Assembly (NCBI RefSeq): GCF_900111885.1
Contig: NZ_FOKG01000007.1
Span: 248,001 to 312,000, forward strand
Length of the DNA: 64,000 nt
Direction of reading: 5' to 3'
DNA from: Amycolatopsis marina
Lineage (GTDB): Bacteria > Actinomycetota > Actinomycetes > Mycobacteriales > Pseudonocardiaceae
Shown: positions 16,198-24,712 of the stretch, one piece after another
Numbering within the stretch: position 1 is the first letter of the stretch
How the letters are laid out: each line of letters begins with the position of its first letter
Program-made: the position numbers and the translations under genes
The notes under the pieces: generated by a model
Seen by the model: only the letters and a program-made list of their open reading frames with translations
What the model was told of the DNA's origin: nothing
Databases searched by the model: none

Positions 16198-17217
16198 GTG
16201 GGCAGCTCGGATCCGGAGGCCAAACGCCGTGTGGTGATCGTCGCCTATGACGACGCGCAGATCCTCGATGTGGCCTGTCCGAGTGGAGCGCTGGAGGTCG
16301 CGAACTCCCATGGGGCCTCGCCGCCTTATGCGATCGAACTGGCGACGGTGAGCGGGCAGGGGGCTCGGACGTCGTCGGGGATCGTGCTCGCGGGCGCGCG
16401 GCGACTGGCTTCGGTGACCGGGCGGATCGACACGATCCTGGTGGTTGGCGGGAACGGCACCGAGGCGGCCGCCAAAGATGTGCGGATGCTGACTCAGGTG
16501 CGACGGCTGGTCGCCCGGAGCAGGAGGATCGCGTCGGTGTGCACCGGAGCGTTCGTGCTGGCCGCCGCTGGATTGCTGGACGGGCGGCGGGCTACCACGC
16601 ACTGGGGGTACGGCGACATGCTGGCGACGGTATTCCCCGATGTGGCAGTGGATCTGGCCCCGCTGTACGTCCGGGACGGCAACGTCTACACGTCGGCAGG
16701 GGTCACCAGCGCGCTGGATCTGACCCTCGCACTGATCGAGGACGACCACGGTCCCACGCTGGCCCGTGAGGTGGCCCGCGAGCTGGTGACCTACCTGCAC
16801 CGTCCGGCCGACCAGGCGCAGATCAGCATGTTCCTGTCCGCTCCACCGCCCGGTGACCGGCTGGTGCGGGATCTGCTCGGGTACATCGCCGCCCGGGTCG
16901 CCGAGGATCTGAGCCCGCCGGTGCTCGCCGCCCGGGTGGGAGTGAGCACCAGGCATCTCACCCGGTTGTTCGCCACGCATCTCGGCACGACCCCGGCCCG
17001 CGCCGTGCGGACTGCCCGGACCGAGGCCGCGGTGCACCTGGTGCGTGGGAGCGAACTGTCGCTGGCCGCGATCGCACGCCGATGCGGATTCCGCTCCGCG
17101 GAGAACCTGCGGCAGGCGTTCCTCGACCACTACGGGATGACGGGGGACCGAATTCGCAGGATGCCGGACATGCCCCAGCCACTTCGCCCGGAAGCCCGCC
17201 GGACTCCTGGAGCATGA
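16198..17217 (+). CDS. GlxA-family transcriptional regulator (DJ-1/PfpI + AraC)
   Basis: Regulator with an N-terminal amidase-like DJ-1/PfpI domain (about residues 8-165) and a C-terminal AraC helix-turn-helix pair (about 220-320). In the first domain the nucleophile elbow reads ASVCTGAFVLAAAGLLDGR, with Cys conserved, followed by TTHW. The second has VGVSTRHLTRLF and AIARRCGFRSAENLRQAF. GTG 16198 gives 339 residues; GTG 16171 would add nine. It lies just right of the MITE-like element and opens the accessory block between dgt and dnaG. The target genes are unknown; no obvious partner gene is next to it. Confidence 0.9.
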   Translation: MGSSDPEAKRRVVIVAYDDAQILDVACPSGALEVANSHGASPPYAIELATVSGQGARTSSGIVLAGARRLASVTGRIDTILVVGGNGTEAAAKDVRMLTQVRRLVARSRRIASVCTGAFVLAAAGLLDGRRATTHWGYGDMLATVFPDVAVDLAPLYVRDGNVYTSAGVTSALDLTLALIEDDHGPTLAREVARELVTYLHRPADQAQISMFLSAPPPGDRLVRDLLGYIAARVAEDLSPPVLAARVGVSTRHLTRLFATHLGTTPARAVRTARTEAAVHLVRGSELSLAAIARRCGFRSAENLRQAFLDHYGMTGDRIRRMPDMPQPLRPEARRTPGA

Positions 17218-17329
17218 GAAGCTGGCTTCGCTGCACCACATCCCGGTCTCGGTCCTGCTGTCCCTTGCCCGCACGGCAAACTCGAGCCGGGAGCAGCCGA
17301 GGGCCACTGGGGCACGGTAGCGTCGGGGG

Positions 17330-18448
17330 ATGGCTGACAGTGAGTCCGAACACGCTCATCTGGAGTTCGCCCTTGCCCTGCACCGGGAGCTGGCCGCGCC
17401 CGATGCGGACACGTGCTTCTCGCCGTACTCGGCTGCCGTTGCCCTGAGCCTGGTGGCGAAGGGGGCACGGGGTGAGACGGCCGACGAGCTGAGCGCGTTG
17501 CTGGCCGGCACGGGGACCGATGCCGGTGTGCAGGACCAGCTCCTGCTCGACGCGGCTGCGCTGCGCGCGCCCTCGGCCAGCGAGGAGGAGCCGGAACTCG
17601 CGGTCGCGAACACACTGTGGGCGTGGGACAAGCTGCCGGTCGAGGACGACTTTCGCGAGGAGCTGAGCCGCTGGAACGGGGGCTCGGTAGCGAGCGCTCC
17701 CTTCGCCGACGACCCCGAGGCCGCGCGCAAACTCATCAACGAGTCCGTCTCGGAGACCACTCGCGAGCTCATCCCGGAATTGCTTCTTCCAGGATCGGTG
17801 ACACCGGATACCGTGGCGGCGCTGGTCAACGCGCTGTATCTGCGCACAGGGTGGTCGTTCCCGTTCCAGAAGTCCGAGACCGTGGACGCCCCCTTCCGCG
17901 CTCCGGGCGGGCCACGCCAGGTGCCGACCATGCACCAGTCCGAGCGGTTCTCCTACGCCGCGGCGCACGGGTGGCAGCTGGTGGCGTTGCCAGCGGCCGG
18001 AGGAGCGCAGGCGCTGGTGCTGCTGCCCGACGGTGATCTCGTCGAGCAGGAGTCCACTCTGGACGCCGACACCCTGCTGGAGCTGATGTCGGGCGCACGC
18101 GAGGCGTTGGTGCATCTCGCCCTGCCCAGAGTGTCGGTGGACGTCCGCAGCGATCTCACCGCGGTACTGCGAGCCCTCGGTGTGCGCCGGATGTTCCAGC
18201 CGGACGCCGACCTCGGCGGACTGAGCGCGGATCCCCGGCTGCTCGTGTCCGATGTTGTCCACCAGGCGGTGCTCCGGATGGACGAGGAGGGACTGGAGGG
18301 CGCGGCGGCGACGGCGGTGATGATGCGCCTGGTGATGATGCCCGCAGGCGATCCCGTCACCGTACGGGTGGACCGCCCGTTCCTGTTGCTGGTCCGGCAC
18401 GTGGAGACCGGCGCGATCTACTTCCTCGCCAGGGTCGTCCGCCCGTGA
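17330..18448 (+). CDS. Serpin (serine protease inhibitor family)
   Basis: A 372-residue serpin, full length and without a signal peptide, so probably cytoplasmic. Family landmarks are FSPYSAAVALSLVAKGARGETADEL near the start, NALYLRTGW, TMHQSERF and the C-terminal RPFLLLVRH. The reactive-loop hinge reads EEGLEGAAATA, small residues as in inhibitory serpins, although the position usually Thr or Ser is Leu. The likely scissile region is hydrophobic (MRLVMMP), suggesting an elastase- or subtilisin-like target. Its stop overlaps the following membrane-protein gene by four bases. A TAGCGT hexamer just upstream suggests a leaderless message. Confidence 0.92.
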   Translation: MADSESEHAHLEFALALHRELAAPDADTCFSPYSAAVALSLVAKGARGETADELSALLAGTGTDAGVQDQLLLDAAALRAPSASEEEPELAVANTLWAWDKLPVEDDFREELSRWNGGSVASAPFADDPEAARKLINESVSETTRELIPELLLPGSVTPDTVAALVNALYLRTGWSFPFQKSETVDAPFRAPGGPRQVPTMHQSERFSYAAAHGWQLVALPAAGGAQALVLLPDGDLVEQESTLDADTLLELMSGAREALVHLALPRVSVDVRSDLTAVLRALGVRRMFQPDADLGGLSADPRLLVSDVVHQAVLRMDEEGLEGAAATAVMMRLVMMPAGDPVTVRVDRPFLLLVRHVETGAIYFLARVVRP

Positions 18449-20268
18449 GCCAGGCCACCACAGGACGTGTGGTGCCTGGAATACGGGCGGATCGGGAGCG
18501 GATGTCGCAGCGGGGCGGTCGGCTGCGCGATCCTGTCGTGCGTGGCCTGCTGGGCGACGGGCTTGTGCTGTTCGGCAGCCTGCTCACGGCGTTCCTCGTC
18601 TACCGTCCGTTGTGGATGAATCCGCGGCACGGGTATCTGACCGGCAGCGGGCAGGACCAGAACATGTGGGAGTGGTTCTTCGCGGTGTCCGCCGACGCCG
18701 TGTCGTCCTGGACGAACCCGCTGTTCTCCGATCTGCAGAACTTCCCGGACGGCGTGAACCTGATGTCGAACACGGTGATGCTCGGCATCGGCATCCCGTT
18801 CGCGCCGGTGACGTGGGTGTTCGGTCCCTCGGTGACCTGGGCGCTGGTGCTGACCGGGGGACTCGCGGCCACGGCCTTCGCCTGGTACTGGGTCCTGTCC
18901 CGGCACGTGGTGGACTCGCGGACGGCCGCCGCGGTCGGCGGGCTGTTCGCCGGGTTCGCGCCGCCGATCATCTCGCACGCGAACGCGCACCCCAACTTCA
19001 CCGCATTGTTCGTGCTGCCGCTGATGCTGGGCTGTGTCCTCCGGCTGGCGAAGGGCGGCCGGCCGGTGCGGACCGGGGTGTGGCTGGGTCTTCTCGGCAC
19101 CTGGCAGGTCTTTCTCGGCGAGGAACCGCTGCTGATCGCCACGTTCGCGTTCGTGGTGTTCGCGGTGGCGTTCGCGCTGGCGCGTCCGGAGCGGGTCGAG
19201 GACATGGCCCGCCCGCTGCTGAAGGGGATCGGCGTGGCGGCCGCGGTGTGCCTGCCGCTGGTGGCCTTCCCGTTGTGGTGGCAGTTCGCGGGCCCGCAGA
19301 GTTACGGTGCGCTGGAGCACGGCCCGGTGGGCAACGACGTGGCGGCCTTCACGGCGTTCGCGACGGAGTCGGCCGCGGGAAACCCCGAGACGGCCCGCGA
19401 ACTGTCGATCAATCGGACGGAGGAGAACGCGTTCTTCGGCTGGCCGCTGGTGCTGTTGATGATCTTCGTGACCGTCTGGCTGTGGCGCGACGCGGTGGCC
19501 AGGGCGGTCGCGGTGTCGATGTGGATGCTGGCCTGGATCTCCACCGGGGTGCTGCTCACCATCGACGGCACGGTCACCTCGATACCCGGTCCGTGGCTGG
19601 GCATGGCCCGGCTGCCGCTGCTGGAGTCCGTGCTCGAATCCCGGTTCGCGCTGGCGTGTGTGCCACTGATCGGCATTCTGCTCGCGCTGGCGACGTACCG
19701 TGTGCTCGGTGCGCGACCCCGGCTGCCGGAGTGGCGCATCCCACTGCAGGTGATCTGGTTCTCTGCGCTGCTTACCGCGCTCCTGCCCGTCGTGCCCACG
19801 GAGTTGCGGGTCAGCCAACGTCCCGAGGTGCCCGAGTTCTTCGCCGAGGGAGCCTGGCGCGGCCACGTCGATGACGGGGGGTGCGTGGTCATCGCCCCGC
19901 TGCCCGATCCGGGGAACGCGGAGGCCCTGCACTGGCAGGTGCGCTCGGGACTGGAGTTCCCGCTCGCTGAGGGGTACTTCGTCGGTCCGGGCGCCAATCC
20001 CGAGCGGGGCACGTACGGTGCGGTCCGCCGGGAGACGTCGGTGCTGCTGGACGAGGTCGCGGATTCCGGGGAGATCCCCGAGATCGGTGCGCAGGAGCGG
20101 TCCACCGCGCTGCGGGACCTGCGGTTCTGGCGGGCCGACGTCATCGTGCTCGCTCAGCAGCGCCATCGTGACGAGCTCAGGGAGACTCTCGACCTGCTGC
20201 TGGAACGGCCGGGACGGCTGGTGGACGGTGCTTGGTTCTGGGATGTCCGGGACCTCACTCCACCGTGA
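18445..20268 (+). CDS. Large polytopic membrane protein, GT-C-like
   Basis: A 607-residue membrane protein with about ten hydrophobic segments between residues 30 and 460 and a soluble C-terminal domain of about 150 residues. The first external loop contains GSGQDQNMWEWFF, recalling the acidic catalytic loop of GT-C glycosyltransferases that use polyprenyl-phosphate sugars. The family is not identified further. GTG 18445 overlaps the serpin stop, so the two are probably co-translated, an unexplained pairing. It converges with the small membrane protein at 20282. Confidence 0.75.
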   Translation: MSQATTGRVVPGIRADRERMSQRGGRLRDPVVRGLLGDGLVLFGSLLTAFLVYRPLWMNPRHGYLTGSGQDQNMWEWFFAVSADAVSSWTNPLFSDLQNFPDGVNLMSNTVMLGIGIPFAPVTWVFGPSVTWALVLTGGLAATAFAWYWVLSRHVVDSRTAAAVGGLFAGFAPPIISHANAHPNFTALFVLPLMLGCVLRLAKGGRPVRTGVWLGLLGTWQVFLGEEPLLIATFAFVVFAVAFALARPERVEDMARPLLKGIGVAAAVCLPLVAFPLWWQFAGPQSYGALEHGPVGNDVAAFTAFATESAAGNPETARELSINRTEENAFFGWPLVLLMIFVTVWLWRDAVARAVAVSMWMLAWISTGVLLTIDGTVTSIPGPWLGMARLPLLESVLESRFALACVPLIGILLALATYRVLGARPRLPEWRIPLQVIWFSALLTALLPVVPTELRVSQRPEVPEFFAEGAWRGHVDDGGCVVIAPLPDPGNAEALHWQVRSGLEFPLAEGYFVGPGANPERGTYGAVRRETSVLLDEVADSGEIPEIGAQERSTALRDLRFWRADVIVLAQQRHRDELRETLDLLLERPGRLVDGAWFWDVRDLTPP

Positions 20269-20281
20269 AAGGGGATGGAGC

Positions 20282-20545
20282 TCAGCCGTAGGCGTCCGCG
20301 GCGAGCAGCATCACCGTCAGCAGCACCTGCAGGAAGGCCACACAGGCGCCGGCCGCCGCTACCCAGTCGGTGCGCTCGTTCGCCGTCCTGAACAGCGCCA
20401 CGAGGCCGAGCACCATGGCGATCGCCCCGACGACGAGCTCCCCGACGGGTAGCACCCAGCTGAGCAGGGCCAGAGCGAGCGAGGCACGACCGAGCCAGGC
20501 CCGTTTGCCCCGACGGGAATCGGCAGGACGGCTGAGCATGTCCAT
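20282..20545 (-). CDS. Small membrane protein (DUF4190-like)
   Basis: An 87-residue protein with two to three hydrophobic segments (ASLALALLSWVLPVGELVVGAIA and VLGLVALF, then a third ending MLLAADAYG). The basic, short N-terminus and the LALLSW pattern resemble DUF4190-type proteins. Start ATG 20545 has a GGGAGA site upstream; it is divergent from the CMD gene. No function can be assigned. Confidence 0.65.
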   Translation of the reverse strand: MDMLSRPADSRRGKRAWLGRASLALALLSWVLPVGELVVGAIAMVLGLVALFRTANERTDWVAAAGACVAFLQVLLTVMLLAADAYG

Positions 20546-20615
20546 GGACCTGTCTCCCGTCGTCGTATGCCGTCTATCAAACCACCTCGTGGCGGCCGTC
20601 GTCCGTGACAGCTGC

Positions 20616-20642
20616 TGTCACGTCTGCTCGCGCTGTCCCGTC
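20616..20642 (+). promoter_or_regulatory. ECF41-type promoter for the CMD gene
   Basis: TGTCACG at 20616-20622 and CGTC at 20639-20642 are separated by 16 bases. ECF41 sigma factors recognise TGTCACA (-35) and CGTC (-10) at about this spacing. The site ends 34 bases before the CMD start, and the ECF41 sigma gene is the next gene downstream of CMD. Confidence 0.75.
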
Positions 20643-20676
20643 CATGGGGTGACGTTCGAAGAATCGGGAGGACGAC

Positions 20677-21264
20677 ATGTCACGAATTCCGCAGGTACCG
20701 GTCCGTAAAGCCGGCATGCTGGTCCGACTCGCGTACCGGATCGCACGAAGGCGCTACGGTGCGGTCCCGGAGCCGTTCGCCGTGCTGGCCCACCACCCAC
20801 GGCTGCTCCGCGCCGGTGCCGTGCACGAGCTGCTGGCCGAGAAGGCGGCCACCACCCTGCCCGCGCCGGTGCGGGAGCTCGCGGTGTACCGGACGGCCGT
20901 GCGGCTCGGCTGCTCGTGGTGCGTCGACTTCGGGACGATGCTGCAACGGCACGAGGGGCTGGACATCGAGCGGCTGAAGTCGATCGACGACTATGCGACA
21001 TCACCCGCGTTCAGCGAGCAGGAGCGGCTGGCGGTCGCCTACGCCGACGCCATGACGGCAAGCCCGGTGACGGTGACCGACGAGCAGGTCGCCGAGCTGG
21101 AACGAGAGTTCGGCCGCGCAGGCGTGCTGGAGCTGACCTACCTCGTCGCGCTCGAGAACATGCGGGCGCGGATGAACAGCGCGCTGGACATCACCGACCA
21201 GGGATTCACCTCGGGTGACGCGTGCCTGGTGCCGATGCCGGTCGAACGCTCACGGGAGGGGTAG
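20677..21264 (+). CDS. Carboxymuconolactone decarboxylase (AhpD-like) family protein
   Basis: A 195-residue AhpD-like protein. The redox-type motif CSWC (Cys79, Cys82), followed by VDFGTMLQRHEG, is the hallmark of peroxidase-related CMD proteins; the helical core ALENMRARMNSALDI is also typical. These proteins act in thiol-dependent peroxide or related stress chemistry. ECF41 sigma genes are usually linked to one gene for a CMD protein, oxidoreductase or epimerase, and here the sigma gene is convergent with a 15-base 3' overlap. An ECF41-type promoter precedes the gene, so it is the likely target. Confidence 0.93.
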   Translation: MSRIPQVPVRKAGMLVRLAYRIARRRYGAVPEPFAVLAHHPRLLRAGAVHELLAEKAATTLPAPVRELAVYRTAVRLGCSWCVDFGTMLQRHEGLDIERLKSIDDYATSPAFSEQERLAVAYADAMTASPVTVTDEQVAELEREFGRAGVLELTYLVALENMRARMNSALDITDQGFTSGDACLVPMPVERSREG

Positions 21265-22179
21265 CCGGCTCAGCTTGTCCGGGTTGGCGTGGTCGTAGAT
21301 CGCCACGATCCGGCCGTCGCGGATCGCGAAGGCGTTCACATGGTTGTCCAGATCGTGGTAGCCGTCGCCGCCGGGCGCGGCGGAAATGTGGACCCCCAGG
21401 TCGCCATTGACCAGTACCGGCCGGGCAGCTTCGAACGCTCCCGGCCGGTACTGCCGGAGCAGGCCGGTGAAGAACCGGATGATCCTGTCCGTCCCGGCCA
21501 TGATCTGCCGGGTGGTCCTGGCCTTGCCGTTGGAGTCGCCGATCAGGACCACGTCGGGGTGCAGGATCTCGGCGACGGTGCGGGCGTCCCCGCTGAGCAG
21601 CGCCGCGACGAACCGTTCGAGGATTTCCTGCTGCTGCGCCATCGACGCGCGCGGTGGCGGTTCGGCGTCAATCAGCGCGCGCCGTCCCCGCGATCCGTGC
21701 TGCCGGGCGGTGGCGGTGGAGCAGCCGAGGATCGAGGCGATCTCGTCGAACGGCAGCGAGAACGCGTCGTGCAGGACGACGGCGACCCGCTGTTCCGGGG
21801 TCAGCCGGTCGAGCACCACCATCGCGGCCATCCGCATGCCCTCGTCGCGAACGGCGATGTCGAGCGGGTCCTCACCGGGTGCGCCGGTGACCGGTGCGAC
21901 CACCGGCTCCGGCAGCCACTGGCCGACGTACTGCTCCCGCCGGACCATCGCCGAGCGCAGCCGGTCCAGGCAGATTCGCCCCACCACGGTCGTCAGCCAC
22001 GCGCGGAGATCGCGGATCGTGCCGCGCCGGTCCTCGGGCAGCGCGGCAAGACGCAGCCATGACTCCTGCACGGCGTCCTCGGAGTCCGACACCGATCCGG
22101 TGAGGCGGTAGGCGACCGCGACCAGGTGTGTGCGGTGGGTGGAGAACTCGGTGGCCAGCTGGTCCTGGGTGAGGCGCAT
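21250..22179 (-). CDS. ECF41-type RNA polymerase sigma factor (SigJ-like)
   Basis: A 309-residue sigma factor: region 2 (DAVQESWLRLA), region 4 (LGCSTATARQHGSRGRR) and a C-terminal SnoaL-like domain that replaces an anti-sigma factor. ECF41 hallmarks are the linker motif YVGQWLPEP and a DSNGKAR version of the DGGGK motif. The start at 22179 (ATG) is set by homology; the frame stays open far upstream only because it is antisense to dnaG. The SnoaL domain both activates and restrains the sigma factor in studied members. The ligand or signal is unknown. Confidence 0.93.
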   Translation of the reverse strand: MRLTQDQLATEFSTHRTHLVAVAYRLTGSVSDSEDAVQESWLRLAALPEDRRGTIRDLRAWLTTVVGRICLDRLRSAMVRREQYVGQWLPEPVVAPVTGAPGEDPLDIAVRDEGMRMAAMVVLDRLTPEQRVAVVLHDAFSLPFDEIASILGCSTATARQHGSRGRRALIDAEPPPRASMAQQQEILERFVAALLSGDARTVAEILHPDVVLIGDSNGKARTTRQIMAGTDRIIRFFTGLLRQYRPGAFEAARPVLVNGDLGVHISAAPGGDGYHDLDNHVNAFAIRDGRIVAIYDHANPDKLSRLPLP

Positions 22180-22221
22180 GCCAGCAGTATGGAACACGAG
22201 CCGCGCACTACAGTGGGGTCC

Positions 22222-24120
22222 GTGGCAGGACGAATCCGGGAGAGCGACATCGCGGAGGTGCGCGACCGAAACCGGATCGACGAGGTGGTCGGGGACTACG
22301 TGGCGCTGCGCCACGCCGGTGGGGGAGCGCAGAAGGGCCTGTGTCCCTTCCACGACGAGAAGACACCGTCGTTCAACGTTCGCCCGACGCACGGCACCTT
22401 CCACTGCTTCGGCTGTGGCGAGGGTGGCGACGTGATCAAGTTCATCATGAAGATGGAACTGGTCGGCTTCCCCGAAGCCGTCGAGCGGCTGGCCGACCGC
22501 GTCGGGTTCCGGCTCACCTATGAAGGTGGCGGCGGCAGTGTGCAGCGCGACCGGGGCACCAGGACCCGGATGGTGGAGGCGCACCGGATCGCGCAGGAGT
22601 TCTACGCCGAGCAACTGATGTCGCCGGACGCCCAACTCGCCAGGGACTTCCTGAACGAGCGCGGGTTCGACGCCGTCGCGGCGAAGACCTTCGGTTGCGG
22701 CTTCGCGCCGGGCGGCTGGGACCGGCTCACCAAGCATCTGCTGAGCAAGGGGTTCGAGCTCACCGAGCTGTACAAGGCGCAGCTGTGCAAGGAAGGCAGG
22801 CAGGGCCCGATCGACCGGTTCCACCGCAGGCTGCTGTGGCCGATCCGCGACCTCGGCGGTGACGTCGTCGGGTTCGGCGCGCGCCGGATCTTCGACGACG
22901 ACCCGATCCAGGCGAAGTACCTGAACACGAGCGAGAGCCCGATCTACCGGAAGTCGCACGTGCTGTTCGGGCTGGACCTGGCCAAGCGGGAGATCGCGCG
23001 CAGGCACCAGGTGGTGGTCGTCGAGGGCTACACCGACGTGATGGCCATGCACGCCGCCGGTGTCCCCACCGCCGTGGCATCCTCCGGGACCGCGTTCGGC
23101 GAGGACCACATGAAGATGCTGCGCCGGCTGCTGATGGACGACGACGCGTTCCGCGGCGAGGTGATCTTCACCTTCGATGGGGACGAGGCAGGGCAGAAGG
23201 CCGCGCTGAAGGCGTTCGAGGGGGACCAGACGTTCGCCGGGCAGACCTACATCGCGGTGGCGCCCGAGGGGATGGACCCCTGTGACCTGCGGCTGGCCAA
23301 GGGCGATGCGGCGGTGCGGGACCTGGTGGCCCGGCGCACCCCGCTGTTCGAGTTCGTGATCCGGAGCATCCTGCGCAACTACGACCTCGACTCGGTCGAC
23401 GGCCAGGTGGCGGCGTTGCAGCAGACCGTGCCGCTGGTGGCGCAGATCAAGGACAGAGCCAAGCGGGACGGGTACGCCGCGAAGCTGTCCTGGTGGGTTG
23501 GCTGGCAGGACGAGGCCATGGTGGTGCGCCGGGTGCGGGAGTCCGCGGGTGGCGGCGTCAAAACCGCGCCGCGCCGCGCCCAGACGGCGCAGAGCGCGGC
23601 GACCGGGGACGCGAACGAGATCCCCCGCCCCCCGCCCGGTGACCCACGGCTGCGAGCGCAGCGGGAAGTGCTCAAGGCCGCGTTGCAGGAGCCGGCGATC
23701 GCGGGTCCGGAGTACGACGCGTTGCCCGAGGAGGCGTTCACGCACCCGGCATACGTGGCGGTGCACCGGTCGGTGCTCGCGGCGGGCGGGACGGCGTGCG
23801 GTCTGGCAGGGCCGGCGCTGATCGACGCGGCGTCGGCGCATGCTCCACAGGGGACGATCCGATCACTGCTCTCCGAGCTGGCGGTGGAACCGTTGCAGGC
23901 CCAGGGGGAGGGCGAGGTCGACGTGCGCTACATCAGTGGTGTGCTTGCCGCGGTGCAGGAGAACCTGGTCGGCAGGCAGATCGGGGAGATCAAGTCGAAG
24001 TTGCAGCGACTGTCCCCGATCGAGGCCGCCGAGGAGTACCGGGCTCTCTTCGGTGATCTGGTGGCGCTGGAGCAGTACCGCAAGGCGTTGCGGGATCAGG
24101 CCATGGGCGGAATGGAATAG
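22222..24120 (+). CDS. dnaG: DNA primase
   Basis: Makes RNA primers at the replication fork. The 632-residue protein has the CHC2 zinc finger (Cys41, His44, Cys62, Cys65: CPFHDEKTPSF and CFGC), a catalytic core, a TOPRIM domain (VVVEGYTDVMAMHAAG; FTFDGDEAGQKAA) and a C-terminal helicase-binding region. GTG 22222 is chosen because TACAGT at 22209-22214 looks like a leaderless -10 and because IRESDIAEVRDR follows as in other primases. Its neighbours dgt and the 173-residue hypothetical fit the actinobacterial order apart from the inserted block upstream. Confidence 0.97.
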   Translation: MAGRIRESDIAEVRDRNRIDEVVGDYVALRHAGGGAQKGLCPFHDEKTPSFNVRPTHGTFHCFGCGEGGDVIKFIMKMELVGFPEAVERLADRVGFRLTYEGGGGSVQRDRGTRTRMVEAHRIAQEFYAEQLMSPDAQLARDFLNERGFDAVAAKTFGCGFAPGGWDRLTKHLLSKGFELTELYKAQLCKEGRQGPIDRFHRRLLWPIRDLGGDVVGFGARRIFDDDPIQAKYLNTSESPIYRKSHVLFGLDLAKREIARRHQVVVVEGYTDVMAMHAAGVPTAVASSGTAFGEDHMKMLRRLLMDDDAFRGEVIFTFDGDEAGQKAALKAFEGDQTFAGQTYIAVAPEGMDPCDLRLAKGDAAVRDLVARRTPLFEFVIRSILRNYDLDSVDGQVAALQQTVPLVAQIKDRAKRDGYAAKLSWWVGWQDEAMVVRRVRESAGGGVKTAPRRAQTAQSAATGDANEIPRPPPGDPRLRAQREVLKAALQEPAIAGPEYDALPEEAFTHPAYVAVHRSVLAAGGTACGLAGPALIDAASAHAPQGTIRSLLSELAVEPLQAQGEGEVDVRYISGVLAAVQENLVGRQIGEIKSKLQRLSPIEAAEEYRALFGDLVALEQYRKALRDQAMGGME

Positions 24121-24125
24121 ACGCG

Positions 24126-24647
24126 ATGGAGTGGATTCGACGGCTGCTCGGCGGCGGTGTGCCCGAGGTGCTGACGGAGGCGATGGACCGGGAGGAGCAC
24201 GTCGTCGGTCACGCCGCGACGGCCGACGGTGGCTACGTGGCCGTCACGCACCTCGGTCTCTGGGTGCCCGACGGTGGGGGAGTGCGCCGGATCGGCTGGC
24301 ACCTGATCAGCAAGGCCGCTTGGGCGGCGGGCACACTGACGGTCACCGAGGCCGAGGAATCGGGCCGAGCCGGTGCGGCCGTCCTGCTGACCGACCGGTC
24401 ACCGGTCCGGTTCGAGCTGGAGCGTCCTGGGACACTGCCGAAGCTGATCCGACAGCGGGTGGACGGTTCGATCCGCTCCCGATACCACAAGGAGCTGGCT
24501 GGTGGCGGCGCGTGGTTCGTGGTGCGCAAGGTGCCGGGCCGCGACGGTGTGGTGTTGCAGGTGCGGGCCGACCCGGGAACGGATCCGGAGGTGGTGACCG
24601 CGATCGCCAGGGAGGCGGCGGCCGGCATGAGCGATCCACGGACGTAG
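24126..24647 (+). CDS. Conserved actinobacterial hypothetical protein downstream of dnaG
   Basis: A 173-residue soluble protein, five bases after dnaG and thus probably in its operon. The sequence suggests a beta-rich N-terminal half (GHAATADGGYVAVTHLGLWV...RIGWHLISKAAWAAGTLTVTEA) resembling a PH-like fold and a helical C-terminus. No motif for catalysis or membrane insertion is visible. Function unknown. Confidence 0.75.
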   Translation: MEWIRRLLGGGVPEVLTEAMDREEHVVGHAATADGGYVAVTHLGLWVPDGGGVRRIGWHLISKAAWAAGTLTVTEAEESGRAGAAVLLTDRSPVRFELERPGTLPKLIRQRVDGSIRSRYHKELAGGGAWFVVRKVPGRDGVVLQVRADPGTDPEVVTAIAREAAAGMSDPRT

Positions 24648-24679
24648 TGCAGGCACTCGCCGCGCGGCACGCCGGTTTG

Positions 24680-24695
24680 CAGTACGCTCGTACTG
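24680..24695. promoter_or_regulatory. Palindromic operator candidate before the methyltransferase gene
   Basis: CAGTACGCTCGTACTG is a 7-2-7 palindrome, 17 bases upstream of ATG 24713, overlapping the likely core promoter (TACTGTAT). The design is typical of a TetR- or PadR-type operator. No regulator gene of these classes is adjacent. Confidence 0.5.
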
Positions 24696-24712
24696 TATGA
24701 CGGGAGGCGATC

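Noticed and set aside
22180-23841. Upstream extension of the sigma factor frame to over 800 codons
   Set aside because: The extension is antisense to dnaG. The sigma factor homology starts exactly at the ATG at 22179.
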